Source of the DNA: Qipengyuania marincola
GTDB taxonomy: Bacteria > Pseudomonadota > Alphaproteobacteria > Sphingomonadales > Sphingomonadaceae
NCBI RefSeq assembly: GCF_029688625.1
Contig: NZ_JARULC010000002.1
Span: 372,001-436,000, forward strand
Length of the DNA stretch: 64,000 nt
Direction of reading: 5' to 3'
Below the pieces are notes generated by a model. That model saw nothing but the letters and a program-made list of their open reading frames with translations. It was not told the origin of the DNA and searched no databases. Positions 8,251-17,771 of this stretch are shown here, one piece after another. Each line of letters begins with the position of its first letter. The first letter of the stretch is position 1. The position numbers were made by a program, and so were the translations under genes.

Positions 8251-9797
8251 CACGCCTGCTCCGTCTCTATTTCAGCCTTCTTCGCATATTCGTCGCGCAA
8301 TTCGCGCTTGTAGAGTTTCCCGTTCGCCTCGCGCGGCAGGTCGGGCCGGAAGTCGAACAGCTTGGGCATCTTGATCTTGGCGAGCTGCGGCGCGAGGAAA
8401 TCGCGCAATTCCGCCTCGAGCGCCTCGCCAGCGTCGGCCATGTCCATCGGCTGTACCACCGCGACCACTTTCTCGCCGAAGTCGGGGCAGGGCGCGCCGA
8501 TCACGGCGGCATCCATCACCTTATCATGCGTCACCAGCAGGTTCTCGATCTCCTGCGGATAGATATTGACCCCCCCGGAAATGATCATGTGGCTCTTGCG
8601 GTCGGTGAGGTAGAGATAGCCGTCCTCGTCGACGTGGCCGATATCGCCCAGCGTCATCCAGCCTTGCGGATGCATCGCCTCGCGCGTCTTCTCGGGGTCG
8701 TTGTGATAGGTCGGGATTAGGTCGTTTTCGAAGAAAAGCAGCCCGTCGGTCCCTGCCGGCACTTCTTCGCCCTTCTCGTCGCAAACATGCAGCTTGCCGT
8801 GGATCGCCTTGCCCACGCTACCCGGATGGTCGAGCCAGTCTTCCGCCTTGATCAGCGTCATGCCGATGCCTTCGGATCCTGCGTAGTACTCATTGATGAT
8901 CGGCCCCCACCACTCGATCATCTCGCGCTTGATCGGGACGGGGCAGGGCGCGGCTGCGTGGAGCGCGCGCTGGTGGCTCGACAGGTCGTATCTCGTGCGA
9001 ACCGCCGGATCGAGCTTCAGCATGCGCACGAAATGGGTCGGCACCCACTGGCTATCGGTGACCTTGTATTTCTCGATCGTCGCCAGCGCGGCCTCGGGCT
9101 CGAATTTCTCCATCACCACCACCGTGCCGCCGAGCCGGTGCGCGGTGGTGCACCAGCCGAGCGGGGCCGCGTGATAGAGCGGCGCGGGCGAGAGATAGAC
9201 CATCGAGCCATCGGCCGGCATGCCGGCCCCCATGACTGCCAGGCCGACCAGCGGGTTGATCGCCTGGATGTCGTCGTCCGCGGGCGGCGCCGGACGCACG
9301 CCCTTGGGGCGCCCGGTGGTTCCGCTGGAATAGAGCATGTACTGGCCGGGCAGCTGGTCCGCGATCGGGTCGGCAGGCTGGGCCGCGAGAGCGTCCTCCA
9401 GGCTCTCGTCGCCCGATCCGCCCGCGATCAGCATGGGAATATCCGGACACTCGCTGCGGATATTGCCGAGCACATCGTCGAAATAGGTGGAGGTCAGTAG
9501 CAGCTTGGTATCGCTGTCCTGCAGGATGTAGCAGATTTCCGGCGCGGTCAGGCGGGTGGAGATCGGCACCATCATGATCCCGCTGCGCTGCGCGCCCCAG
9601 ACGAGTTGCAGGTAGTGCGGGCTGTTCTCCATCAGGATCGCGACATGGTCGCCGCGTCCGAGGCCGCGGGCGCGCATCAACTGAGCGAAGCGATTCGCAT
9701 AGGCGTCGAGCTCGGCATAGGTGACGGTCTTGCCGCTCGAAGCCATGACTATGGCGGGATGGTCGGGGCGCGCCTGCGCGTGGGCGATGGGGTGCAT
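8250..9797 (-). CDS. AMP-forming acyl-CoA synthetase (fatty-acid-CoA ligase type)
   Basis: A 515-residue ANL-superfamily enzyme that activates a carboxylic acid to its CoA thioester through an acyl-adenylate. The P-loop-like YSSGTTGRPKG is at 156-166. NEYYAGSEG (A5 motif), GWMTLGDIGHVDEDGYLYLTDRKSHMI split by the hinge, and a C-terminal LPREANGKLYKRELR catalytic lysine are all present. I chose the ATG at 9797 because GAGAGGAAG lies just upstream; the longer open frame has an unlikely N-terminus. First gene of a two-gene operon with the P450. Acid substrate unknown. Confidence 0.92.
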   Translation of the reverse strand: MHPIAHAQARPDHPAIVMASSGKTVTYAELDAYANRFAQLMRARGLGRGDHVAILMENSPHYLQLVWGAQRSGIMMVPISTRLTAPEICYILQDSDTKLLLTSTYFDDVLGNIRSECPDIPMLIAGGSGDESLEDALAAQPADPIADQLPGQYMLYSSGTTGRPKGVRPAPPADDDIQAINPLVGLAVMGAGMPADGSMVYLSPAPLYHAAPLGWCTTAHRLGGTVVVMEKFEPEAALATIEKYKVTDSQWVPTHFVRMLKLDPAVRTRYDLSSHQRALHAAAPCPVPIKREMIEWWGPIINEYYAGSEGIGMTLIKAEDWLDHPGSVGKAIHGKLHVCDEKGEEVPAGTDGLLFFENDLIPTYHNDPEKTREAMHPQGWMTLGDIGHVDEDGYLYLTDRKSHMIISGGVNIYPQEIENLLVTHDKVMDAAVIGAPCPDFGEKVVAVVQPMDMADAGEALEAELRDFLAPQLAKIKMPKLFDFRPDLPREANGKLYKRELRDEYAKKAEIETEQA

Positions 9798-9900
9798 GGG
9801 CTTCCTCTCTCCTCCGCCGGTCCGCCTTCCTTTGGGGACTCGTCCGGTTGCGGGATAAAACCTACCCGACACATCGCCGGGCACAAGGCATTTGCGCACG

Positions 9901-9936
9901 AAAAAAGGGGCCGCGGATCGCTCCGCAGCCCCTTTT
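9901..9936 (-). terminator. Terminator of the M23 peptidase gene
   Basis: Arms at 9907-9917 and 9922-9932 form an 11-bp stem with one mismatch and a four-base loop. They are flanked by six A on the left and four T on the right. On the minus strand the stem is followed by six U, 27 bases after the M23 stop codon. Confidence 0.85.
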
Positions 9937-9963
9937 CCGCGTTATCCCGAAGGACTTGCGACC

Positions 9964-10644
9964 TTACTCGTCGCCGCCACCCTGGCCGCCCTTGCCCATG
10001 GCGAGGGCATAGGCGCGCTGCGCTTCCGATTCGACCATGTAGGGAACCGGATTGACCGGCTTGCCGGCGATGCGGACTTCATAATGCAGGTGCGGGCCGG
10101 TCGATCGGCCGGTCGAACCGACGTAGCCGATCAGCTGGCCCTTCTTCACGCGCTCGCCCGACTTCACCGCAATCTTCGACATATGGGCGAAGCGCGTCTG
10201 CAGGTCCGCGCCGTGTTCGATCGAGACATACTTGCCGTAGCTGGAGAACCATTCGGCCTTGCTGACATAGCCATCGGCGGTGGCGTAGATCGGCGTGCCG
10301 GTCGGCGCGGCGAGATCGACACCATTGTGCGAACGGCGGCCGCCAAGCACGGGATGCGTACGCATGCCGTAATCGCTGGTCAGGCGCGTGTCGTTAAGCG
10401 GCATGCGCGAAGGAACGGAAACGACAGCCTGTGCCGGAGCCGGGCGATCGAGATCTTCCCATTTGGCGAAAAGCTGCTGGAACTGGGCATCGTCACCCTT
10501 CTCGGTGACGCCCGACACCTTGGCCATGTCGATGGCCCCGACGGCTGCAGCGGTATTCGTGTCACCTGCATGAGCCGGTGCTGCAGCCATCGTGAGGCCC
10601 GCAGCCATGATCGCGACTGCACGCGCGGTGTGCTTGATTGCCAT
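9964..10644 (-). CDS. Secreted M23-family metallopeptidase
   Basis: A 226-residue exported endopeptidase of the LytM/NlpD type, expected to act on peptidoglycan cross-links in the periplasm. A signal peptide covers about residues 1-26 (AVAIMAAGLTMAAAPAHA). The Zn ligands are intact: His106 and Asp110 in RRSHNGVDLA, and His185/His187 in GPHLHYEVRI. It should therefore be active rather than a degenerate activator. I took ATG 10644 over 10659 to place a basic N-region directly before the hydrophobic core. A strong terminator follows. Confidence 0.9.
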   Translation of the reverse strand: MAIKHTARAVAIMAAGLTMAAAPAHAGDTNTAAAVGAIDMAKVSGVTEKGDDAQFQQLFAKWEDLDRPAPAQAVVSVPSRMPLNDTRLTSDYGMRTHPVLGGRRSHNGVDLAAPTGTPIYATADGYVSKAEWFSSYGKYVSIEHGADLQTRFAHMSKIAVKSGERVKKGQLIGYVGSTGRSTGPHLHYEVRIAGKPVNPVPYMVESEAQRAYALAMGKGGQGGGDE

Positions 10645-10785
10645 TGCTAACCCGTCCATCCGGCGCTTTACCGCGCCTCTATCCCGTGTGACCTGGGCAA
10701 CGTCCCTGAAACCCTGTCACTTTTTTCAGTCACTGCCGGAACCCCCCGGCGTCTCGTGGGTTCGGGTTATCGGTGAAAAGGTTAA

Positions 10786-11586
10786 TCAGGCAATAGCAGC
10801 GTAGTAGTCTCGCGGCAGGCCGCCTGCCAAACGCGCTGAGTCGTTGAACGGTTCTTTCAATCCCCCAGAGAAATGCTTTTCGACAAGATTCCGCCATGTT
10901 TTTCGCGGGTTCTGGCCACGTCCGGCGCAGATTGCATGAAAATGCTTTGACCCGAACGCGACGTGCCGGATTTCGTCGTCAAGGATTCGTTGCAAGATTT
11001 TCGCCCCGTTTTCATCTCCTTGCGCCCGGACCCGCTGCAGCGTCGCCGGCGTGACGTCGAGCCCCCGCGCCTCGAGCACCATGGGCACGATGGCAAGCCG
11101 TGCGGCGACGTCATGCGCCGTGTCGCGCGCCGCGCTCCACAGCCCGTCGTGCGCAGGTAACGCCCCGTAGTGCGAATCGAGCGAATCGAGTTTCCGGGCC
11201 AGCAGGGCGAAATGCATCGCCTCGTCCGCGGCCACGGAAAGAAAATCAGAAACAAAGACTTGCCCCATCGATTCGCCGAACCGACCGGCCATGTCGAGAG
11301 CGAGATCGATAGCGACGAACTCGATATGCGCGAGCGAGTGCCACAGGGCGATCCGGTTGCGCTGCGATCCCATCTTGCCGCGCTTCGGCATATCGCGCGG
11401 CGCACGGAGTTCGAGGTCGGCGGGCCACGCCGGCCGGTCGGGCATGGCCGCATCGAACGCGAAGTCGAGCCGCCCCAGCCGCCAGTCGCGCGCGACCTGC
11501 CGGGCGGCGAAGACCTTGGCGGTGGCATCGCCGGTCAGCAGTACCCCCCGGATGGCGGCGGCAACGCTTTGTCGTTCCGACGTCAT
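10786..11586 (-). CDS. DUF455 ferritin-like domain protein
   Basis: A 266-residue protein resembling the DUF455 ferritin-like family. Carboxylate/histidine-rich helices are visible: WHSLAHIEFVAIDLALDMAGRF, FLSVAADEAMHFALLARKL, MVLEARGLDV and RILDDEIRHVAFG. These form the E/H pattern expected of a di-iron site. Some relatives of this fold are tRNA or small-molecule hydroxylases, but DUF455 has no firm activity. Its ATG overlaps the TGA of bcp (ATGA), placing it third in a glnE-bcp-DUF455 string. Confidence 0.85.
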   Translation of the reverse strand: MTSERQSVAAAIRGVLLTGDATAKVFAARQVARDWRLGRLDFAFDAAMPDRPAWPADLELRAPRDMPKRGKMGSQRNRIALWHSLAHIEFVAIDLALDMAGRFGESMGQVFVSDFLSVAADEAMHFALLARKLDSLDSHYGALPAHDGLWSAARDTAHDVAARLAIVPMVLEARGLDVTPATLQRVRAQGDENGAKILQRILDDEIRHVAFGSKHFHAICAGRGQNPRKTWRNLVEKHFSGGLKEPFNDSARLAGGLPRDYYAAIA

Positions 11587-12059
11587 CCGGCGCGCGCAGC
11601 CTCCAGCACCTCTGCGGCGTGACCCTTCACCTTAACCTTGGGCCAGATTCGCGCGATCGTGCCATCTTCGGCGAGCAGATAGGTCGAGCGGACCATGCCC
11701 ATGAAGGTTTTCCCATACATCGACTTTTCGGCCCACACCCCCAGCGCATCGGAAAGGCCGCCCTCTTGCGCATCCGTCGCGAGATCGACGGTGAGATCGT
11801 GTTTGGCGATGAAATTCTGGTGCTTCTTCGGCGAATCCTTGCTGACGCCAAGCAAGGCGACGCCCGCCGCGTCGAACTCGGGCTTCAGCGCGGTGAAATC
11901 CTTCGCCTCAGTCGTGCAGCCGGGCGTATTGTCCTTGGGATAGAAGAAGATCACCGCCTTCTTCCCCTTGAAATCGGACGGGCGCACCGTGCCGCCATCG
12001 GGGGTCTCCATCGCGATGTCGGGCATCATGTCGCCTTCGCCGGGGGTCGTCTCGCTCAT
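11583..12059 (-). CDS. bcp: Peroxiredoxin, PrxQ/BCP type
   Basis: A 158-residue thiol peroxidase that reduces hydroperoxides in the cytoplasm. The peroxidatic Cys48 sits in YPKDNTPGCTTEAKDF. This is the only cysteine in the protein, so the resolving cysteine often found five residues later in PrxQ (PGCTxxxxC) is missing, and resolution must use an external thiol. The start at ATG 12059 overlaps the glnE stop (ATGA) and begins MSETTPGEGD; the longer frame lacks support. Downstream it overlaps the DUF455 gene by ATGA, so the three are probably co-transcribed. Confidence 0.93.
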   Translation of the reverse strand: MSETTPGEGDMMPDIAMETPDGGTVRPSDFKGKKAVIFFYPKDNTPGCTTEAKDFTALKPEFDAAGVALLGVSKDSPKKHQNFIAKHDLTVDLATDAQEGGLSDALGVWAEKSMYGKTFMGMVRSTYLLAEDGTIARIWPKVKVKGHAAEVLEAARAG

Positions 12060-14737
12060 TCGTCCATCTCCAGTCTCTCTCCGAATATCTCCAACCACGC
12101 CGCCGCGACGTCACGCCGCGCCTGCCGGAAAGCCGCGATCAGCGTCTCGTAATCCTCGCATCCGCTCTGCCGCGCCAGGATGGCGCCTGCCGCATCGCCG
12201 GGGTGCGCGAGATCGGGGGCAAGCAGGCGGGTACCCACCAGCAGCCGCGTCATCAAGTCGTGCGCCGAGGCAATGGCTTTCGGCACCAGTCCCTCTGCCG
12301 CCAGTGCGGCGATTGCCTCGCCCAGGACCGGCGTCAGGGCGATGCGATGCCGCAATTGCAGGTAGTGGACGAGGAACTCGACGTCGACCAGTCCACCGCG
12401 CAACAGCTTCGCGTCCAGCGGTCCTTTTGGCTGCTTGTGCCGCGCCATCTCGCCCCGCATCTTCAGAATGTCCGCCCGGATCCCTTCGGGGTCGCGCGCC
12501 TGCTCGAGAATTGACGTGACGACCGATTGTACCTGCGAGCGCGCCGCATCGCTTCCGACCAGCACGCGCGCCCGCTCCAGCGCCATGTGCTCCCAAGTCC
12601 AGGCATCCTCGCGCTGGTAGCGCGCAAAGCTGTCGACGCTGACTGCCAGGGGACCTTGCGCGCCCTGCGGCCGCAGGCGCGTGTCGACCTCGTAAAGCGC
12701 GCCCTGCGCGGTCGGCACGCTGAGCGCGGCTGTCACCCGCTGGGCAAGCCGATTGAAATAGAGCGTCGCGCCGAGCGGGCGTTCGCCATCGGATTCGCCC
12801 TCGTGCGATCCGGTGAAGAGGTAAATGATGTCGAGGTCCGACGCATGGGTGAGCAGGCCCCCGCCGAAGCGGCCGAGGCCGACGATCACGAGCTCGCTTC
12901 CCGCTATCCGCCCATGCTTTGCAGCGAATTCCTCCTCCGCCGCGGCGAGCGCCACCTGCAGCGCCGCCTCCGCCGTCCGCGCGAGGCCCTGCGCGACATC
13001 GATCGGGTCCTGTGCCGCCTCGATCAACTGGACGCCGAGCGCAAAGCGCGCCTCGCCGGTCACGATGCGAATGCGGTCGAGCCGCTCTTCATAGCCGTCC
13101 CCGCGCTCGCCCCGCGCCATCGCGGCTGCTAGCGCCCCGACGTCGCCCGGAAGATCGAGCGCTGTGCGATCGATCAGCGCATCGAGCAGTTCCGGGCGCC
13201 GCGCCAGCTCGTCGGCCAGCGGTGGAGCCAGCGTCAGGCAGTTTGCCAACAGGTCGAACAGGCCGGGTCGCGCTTCGAGCAGGCGGAACAGGTTGATCGC
13301 ACTCGGCAGGCGGGACAGCAGGGTCTCCCAGCGCGCGACGGCATGATCGGCATCGACCGACTGCGCGATCGACTGGAGCAATTCGGGCCTGATGGCGTCG
13401 AATGCGGAAAGCGCGGCGGGGCTGCGCAGTGCCGGATAGCGCCCATCGCTCCATGCCGAGACACGCTGTACGATCTCGTGCGACACCGGGCGCCCCTCGC
13501 CTGCCGGCCCATCAACGTGCAGCGCGTAATCCGGCACCGAGACGCGGTCCTCGTCGAGCAATGCATCGAAACGTTCGGCGACCGGAGTGGTGCTTTCGCG
13601 CAGCAGCGCCACCAGCGCCGCACCGTCGGCCAGCCCATGCAGGCGGGCGACATTTTCCAGCGCCTCGCCAGCCGGAAGCGAATGGGTCTGGCTGTCGTGG
13701 ACCATCTGCAGCCGGTGTTCGATCGTGCGCAGCGCGTCGTAGCTCTCGCCCAATACGCGCGCATCCTCGGCGGAAATGCGTCCAGTGGCGGCGAGCGCAT
13801 CGAGCGCGGCGCGCGTTCCGCGCACCCGCAGGCTCGGATCGCGTCCGCCATGGATCAGCTGGTGGGTCTGCGCGAAGAATTCGATTTCGCGAATGCCCCC
13901 CCGGCCGAGCTTCAGATTGTAGCCCGGGCCCGGCTCGCGCGGTCCGCCCTGCTGGTCGCGAATGCGGTGAGTGAGGCGGCGTATCTCGTCGATCGCGCCG
14001 AAATCGAGACTGCGCCGCCAGACGAAGGGGCGGATATGGTCGAGAAACGCCTCACCCGCGGCGATGTCGCCCGCGCAGGCCCGCGCCCGGATGAAGGCGG
14101 CGCGTTCCCACGCCAGGGCCGAGCTTTCGTAATGTGCCGTGGCGGCGTTGAGCGATAGCGCCAGTGGGCTGACTTCCGAGGCGGGCCGCAGCCGCAGGTC
14201 GACGCGAAACACATAGCCGGCCGGTGTGACTTCCGACAACAGCCGGACGACCTCGCGCGCATAGCGTTGTGCCGCCTCGCCCGGTTCGTCTCGCTCGCGG
14301 CGCGGCAGGGTTTCGGGATCGAACAGCAGGATCGGGTCGATGTCGGAGGAATAGTTCAGCTCGCCCGCGCCATGCTTGCCGAGCGCGAGGCCGATCATGC
14401 CTTCGTTCGGTGCGTCCGCGACCCGGCGCGCGATCGCAGCACCGATGGCTGCATGGAGCGCGCGGTCGGCGAAGGTCGAAAGCTCGCGCATGACGCGCCC
14501 GAGGTCGAATCCGCCCGCCAGGTCGCCGACCGCGAGGACAAGCGCAAGGCCGAGCCGTTCTTCGCGCAATGCCGCCCCGACGTCATGCTCGCGCGGTGCC
14601 TTCGCCGCCAGAAGCGCGTCCTCACCGCGGCCCTCTTGCAGGAGATCGGCAAGATCGCCGCGCCGCTCCAACGCGCGCGCAAGGAAAGGCGCATGGTTGC
14701 GGGCACGATCGAGCGCCAGGGTCCAGTCGGCAGACAT
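12056..14737 (-). CDS. glnE: Bifunctional glutamine synthetase adenylyltransferase/deadenylylase
   Basis: An 893-residue enzyme that adenylylates and deadenylylates glutamine synthetase in response to nitrogen status. Two nucleotidyltransferase domains are visible. The first has GLALGKHGAGELNYSSDIDPILLFD and the second has VIVGLGRFGGGLLTHASDLDIIYLF, each with the GxGxxGxxxLxxxSDxD pattern; helical linkers follow each. The start at ATG 14737 (MSADWTLAL) has AGGAGGG upstream. The frame stays open a further 1.6 kb antisense to the M28 peptidase gene, but that part is not glnE-like. First gene of the glnE-bcp-DUF455 string. Confidence 0.95.
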   Translation of the reverse strand: MSADWTLALDRARNHAPFLARALERRGDLADLLQEGRGEDALLAAKAPREHDVGAALREERLGLALVLAVGDLAGGFDLGRVMRELSTFADRALHAAIGAAIARRVADAPNEGMIGLALGKHGAGELNYSSDIDPILLFDPETLPRRERDEPGEAAQRYAREVVRLLSEVTPAGYVFRVDLRLRPASEVSPLALSLNAATAHYESSALAWERAAFIRARACAGDIAAGEAFLDHIRPFVWRRSLDFGAIDEIRRLTHRIRDQQGGPREPGPGYNLKLGRGGIREIEFFAQTHQLIHGGRDPSLRVRGTRAALDALAATGRISAEDARVLGESYDALRTIEHRLQMVHDSQTHSLPAGEALENVARLHGLADGAALVALLRESTTPVAERFDALLDEDRVSVPDYALHVDGPAGEGRPVSHEIVQRVSAWSDGRYPALRSPAALSAFDAIRPELLQSIAQSVDADHAVARWETLLSRLPSAINLFRLLEARPGLFDLLANCLTLAPPLADELARRPELLDALIDRTALDLPGDVGALAAAMARGERGDGYEERLDRIRIVTGEARFALGVQLIEAAQDPIDVAQGLARTAEAALQVALAAAEEEFAAKHGRIAGSELVIVGLGRFGGGLLTHASDLDIIYLFTGSHEGESDGERPLGATLYFNRLAQRVTAALSVPTAQGALYEVDTRLRPQGAQGPLAVSVDSFARYQREDAWTWEHMALERARVLVGSDAARSQVQSVVTSILEQARDPEGIRADILKMRGEMARHKQPKGPLDAKLLRGGLVDVEFLVHYLQLRHRIALTPVLGEAIAALAAEGLVPKAIASAHDLMTRLLVGTRLLAPDLAHPGDAAGAILARQSGCEDYETLIAAFRQARRDVAAAWLEIFGERLEMDE

Positions 14738-14839
14738 CGCCGCCCTCCTGCCGCCGCCGCGCCTTGCGTGCAAGCTTGCCCTCGCGCCGCCATGCTGCAA
14801 GAAGCCCGCCAGATGAGACATTTGACGAGAGGATACCCG

Positions 14840-16534
14840 ATGAAACGCCTCGCCCTTGCAGCCAGTGCGGCCCTCCTGCTGTCGGCCTGCACCGAACTCG
14901 GCAATATCGAGACTGCCGGCGCGCCCCTCGACCTGCCCGAGGTCGCCGACGGGACGCTGTCCGAAGACACGATGAAGAACGTGACCCGGCAGCTCGCCTC
15001 CGACGAATTCGAGGGCCGCGCCCCCGGCACGGTGGGCGAGGAAAAGACCGTGGCGCTGCTGATCGAGGAATTCTCGCGCGCCGGGCTCCAGCCGGGCAAT
15101 AACGGCAGCTGGGTGCAGGAAGTCCCTCTCGTCGAGATCACCGGCAGGGACTACGCGCCGCTCACCATTTCGGGTGGCACGGGCGACCCGTTGGAGCTGA
15201 AGTTCGCGCAGGACTGGGTCGGAGTGACCTATCGCGAGGATGCCGCGACCCGTCTCGAGGACAGCGAGCTGGTCTTCGTCGGCTATGGCATCAACGCACC
15301 GGAAAGGGGCTGGAACGACTATGCCGGCCTCGACATGGCGGGCAAGACAGCCGTCATTCTGGTCAATGATCCCGATTTCGGCGCCGAGACGCTGGAAGGC
15401 CCCTTCGGCGGCAAGGCCATGACGTATTACGGGCGCTGGACCTACAAGTTCGAGGAAGCCGGCCGCCAGGGTGCGGCAGGCGCCATCATCATCCATGACA
15501 CGGCTCCTGCATCCTATGGCTGGAACGTGGTCGAAAGCAGCTGGTCCGGCCCGCAGGCCTATGCGTCGCGCGGCGACAATCCCCCGCCGATGACGCAGAT
15601 GAACGGGTGGATGCAGAAGCAGGTCGCGGAACGCGTGTTCGAGAAGGCGGGCATGGACCTCGCGCAGCTTTCGGCCGCCGCGAAGACCAGCGGCTTCACC
15701 GCCGTTCCGCTCGGCGTTTCCGCCTCCACCAGCTTTGCCAACGAGATGCGGACCTTCCAGTCGCAGAATGTAATCGGCATGCTGCCGGGCAGCGAAGCAC
15801 CCGGGGAATACGTGCTGCATACCGCGCATTGGGACCACCTTGGCCGCTGCACCCCGGCGCCCGATGGCGACGATATCTGCAATGGCGCGGTCGACAACGC
15901 GACCGGCACCGCGGCCCTCGTCGCGCTGGCCGAAGCGCACGCCAAGGCGGGCCCCGCCCGCCGCAGCCTCGTCTTCCTGGCCGTGACCGCCGAGGAATCG
16001 GGCCTGCTCGGGGCGGATTACTACGCGGCCAATCCCGTCTTCCCGCTCGACCAGACGGTCGGCGGCATCAACATGGACGCCTTCCAGGTGGCAGGGCCGG
16101 CCAAGGACGTGACGGTCGTGGGCCCGGGCAAGTCGCAACTCGACCTGTTCCTCGACAAGGCGCTGATGGCCGAAAACCGTGTGGCCACGCCCAATCCGAA
16201 GCCCGAGGCGGGCTATTACTATCGCTCCGACCATTTCGCCTTCGCCAAGCGCGGCGTTCCGATGCTGTATATCGACGGCGGCGAAGACCTGGTTGCCGGC
16301 GGGGTGCTGGCGGGCGCCGAGGTGGCGCGCGATTATACCGAGAACCGCTATCACGGGCCGAAGGACGAGTATAATCCGAACTGGGACTGGTCCGGCGTGA
16401 TGGCCGATCTGCAGCTGTTCTATCGCATCGGCCGTATGCTGGCCGAAAGCGACAGCTGGCCCAACTGGAATCCGGGCGACGAGTTCAAGGCCACGCGCGA
16501 TGCCGATTGCGCGGGCGAACCCTGCGGCACTTGA
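14840..16534 (+). CDS. M28-family metallopeptidase lipoprotein
   Basis: A 564-residue exported aminopeptidase-like protein. A lipoprotein signal ends in LLLSAC with Cys17 as the acylation site. A PA-like insert precedes the M28 core. Zn ligands fit HTAHWDHLG (His), GAVDNATGTAA (bridging Asp), TAEESGLLG (Glu), GGINMDAF (Asp) and YYRSDHFAFAKRGVP (His). It should release N-terminal residues from periplasmic peptides. The start at ATG 14840 follows GAGAGGA and gives a clean signal; the frame is open upstream but overlaps glnE. It is divergent from glnE. Confidence 0.93.
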   Translation: MKRLALAASAALLLSACTELGNIETAGAPLDLPEVADGTLSEDTMKNVTRQLASDEFEGRAPGTVGEEKTVALLIEEFSRAGLQPGNNGSWVQEVPLVEITGRDYAPLTISGGTGDPLELKFAQDWVGVTYREDAATRLEDSELVFVGYGINAPERGWNDYAGLDMAGKTAVILVNDPDFGAETLEGPFGGKAMTYYGRWTYKFEEAGRQGAAGAIIIHDTAPASYGWNVVESSWSGPQAYASRGDNPPPMTQMNGWMQKQVAERVFEKAGMDLAQLSAAAKTSGFTAVPLGVSASTSFANEMRTFQSQNVIGMLPGSEAPGEYVLHTAHWDHLGRCTPAPDGDDICNGAVDNATGTAALVALAEAHAKAGPARRSLVFLAVTAEESGLLGADYYAANPVFPLDQTVGGINMDAFQVAGPAKDVTVVGPGKSQLDLFLDKALMAENRVATPNPKPEAGYYYRSDHFAFAKRGVPMLYIDGGEDLVAGGVLAGAEVARDYTENRYHGPKDEYNPNWDWSGVMADLQLFYRIGRMLAESDSWPNWNPGDEFKATRDADCAGEPCGT

Positions 16535-16557
16535 GCAGCCTCTGACGGAGCCGGTCC

Positions 16558-17550
16558 ATGCCTTTCACCATGCCGCCCGAATGGGCGCCACAGGACTGGC
16601 TGTGGATCGGTTTCCCGCATGATGCGGACGAATGGCCCGCGGTGCTCCCGCGCGCGCAGGAGCAGATCGCGGCATTCGCCAATGCGGTCGCCGAGAGCGG
16701 GCAGGAGGTGCGCCTGCTGGTGCGCGATGCAGCCAACGAGGCACGCGCGCGGCAGCTAGTGACGGGAGCGGTGAAGCTGGAGCGCCGAACCTATGGCGAC
16801 ATCTGGCTGCGCGATACCGGCCCGCTGGTGCTGGCCGATCACGAGGGCAAGCGAATGGCGCGGCGCTTTGGCTTCAACGGCTGGGGCGGCAAGTATCTGA
16901 TGGAAGGCGACCAGACCGTCGGCGCTGAACTGGCTGAGGATGCAGAGCTTGCGCTTGAGGTCTCGGACTGGATTCTCGAGGGCGGGGCGATCGATGGCGA
17001 CGGCGCGGGCCTCGTCGTCACGACCGAGCAATGCCTGCTAAACCCCAATCGCAATCCGCGGCTCTCTCGCGAAGAGATCGAGGCCCGACTAAGGCGCGAA
17101 CTCGGTTTCGAGCGGGTGCTTTGGCTCGGCGACGGGCTGATCAACGATCATACCGACGGTCATGTCGACAATCTCGCGCGCTTCGTCGGCCGCAACACGC
17201 TCTGCCTGCCGCACGCGACCGGGAGCGACGATCCCAATGCCGCGATTTATGCCGATGCCAAGCGGCGCGCGCAGGACGCCGGGGTTGCGGTCGCCGAAAT
17301 CCCCTCGCCCGGCCTCGTCACCAGCGGCGATCATGTCGAGCCCGCCAGCTATGCCAATTTCGCGATCACCAGCCATCTGGTCGTCGTGCCGACCTTCGGC
17401 ACTCCGCATGACGAGGACGGGGTGGCGGCCATTGCCGAAATCTTCCCCGACCGCGCGACTGTCGGCCTGTCGGCTGATGCCGTGCTTGCCGGAGGCGGCG
17501 GCTTCCATTGCGCCAGCCAGCAGATGCCCTCCGCGCGCGCGATCCTTTAA
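16558..17550 (+). CDS. aguA: Agmatine deiminase (peptidyl-arginine deiminase family)
   Basis: A 330-residue guanidino-group hydrolase that converts agmatine to N-carbamoylputrescine in putrescine synthesis. Family signatures are present: TYGDIWLRDTGP, FNGWGGKY, LEGGAIDGDG, DHTDGHVDNLARF and the C-terminal GGGGFHCASQQMPSAR with the nucleophilic cysteine. It lies 23 bases after the M28 peptidase gene and could be co-transcribed with it. The gene is somewhat shorter than typical enterococcal forms because the C-terminus ends soon after the catalytic loop. Confidence 0.9.
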   Translation: MPFTMPPEWAPQDWLWIGFPHDADEWPAVLPRAQEQIAAFANAVAESGQEVRLLVRDAANEARARQLVTGAVKLERRTYGDIWLRDTGPLVLADHEGKRMARRFGFNGWGGKYLMEGDQTVGAELAEDAELALEVSDWILEGGAIDGDGAGLVVTTEQCLLNPNRNPRLSREEIEARLRRELGFERVLWLGDGLINDHTDGHVDNLARFVGRNTLCLPHATGSDDPNAAIYADAKRRAQDAGVAVAEIPSPGLVTSGDHVEPASYANFAITSHLVVVPTFGTPHDEDGVAAIAEIFPDRATVGLSADAVLAGGGGFHCASQQMPSARAIL

Positions 17551-17584
17551 CGCTTCGTTAGGGTTTGGCCGCGACAATGGGTGC

Positions 17585-17713
17585 ATGGCCAAGGCTGTCG
17601 CTCTCGCCCGCATGCATTTCGCCCCGCGTCCAGCGGCCGATCTCGCGCGCAAGGCGCTGGTGAGCGGATGTGGCCTCGCACTGGTCCTCGCCGGACCGGT
17701 CCTCTCCTTCTGA
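17585..17713 (+). CDS. Possible 42-residue hypothetical protein
   Basis: A short frame from ATG 17585 to TGA 17713 in the gap between the agmatine deiminase and the DUF1223 protein. It has a basic N-terminal half and a hydrophobic C-terminal end (GCGLALVLAGPVL). No clear ribosome binding site is visible, and the compositional bias of the region could leave such a frame open by chance. Confidence 0.25.
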   Translation: MAKAVALARMHFAPRPAADLARKALVSGCGLALVLAGPVLSF

Positions 17714-17771
17714 GCTTTTTGTAACCGGACGCCTCGCTCCGTCGAATGACGGGCACAGGAGTTTGTCCGTC

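Noticed and set aside
10739..10763. GAACCC/GGGTTC inverted repeat between DUF455 and M23 genes
   Set aside because: Six-base stem with a long loop and no U run; not strong enough to call.
14738..16354. Open frame extending glnE by 539 codons upstream
   Set aside because: It runs antisense to the M28 peptidase gene, shows no GlnE similarity, and the ATG at 14737 with AGGAGGG is a clear start. High GC leaves the antisense frame open.
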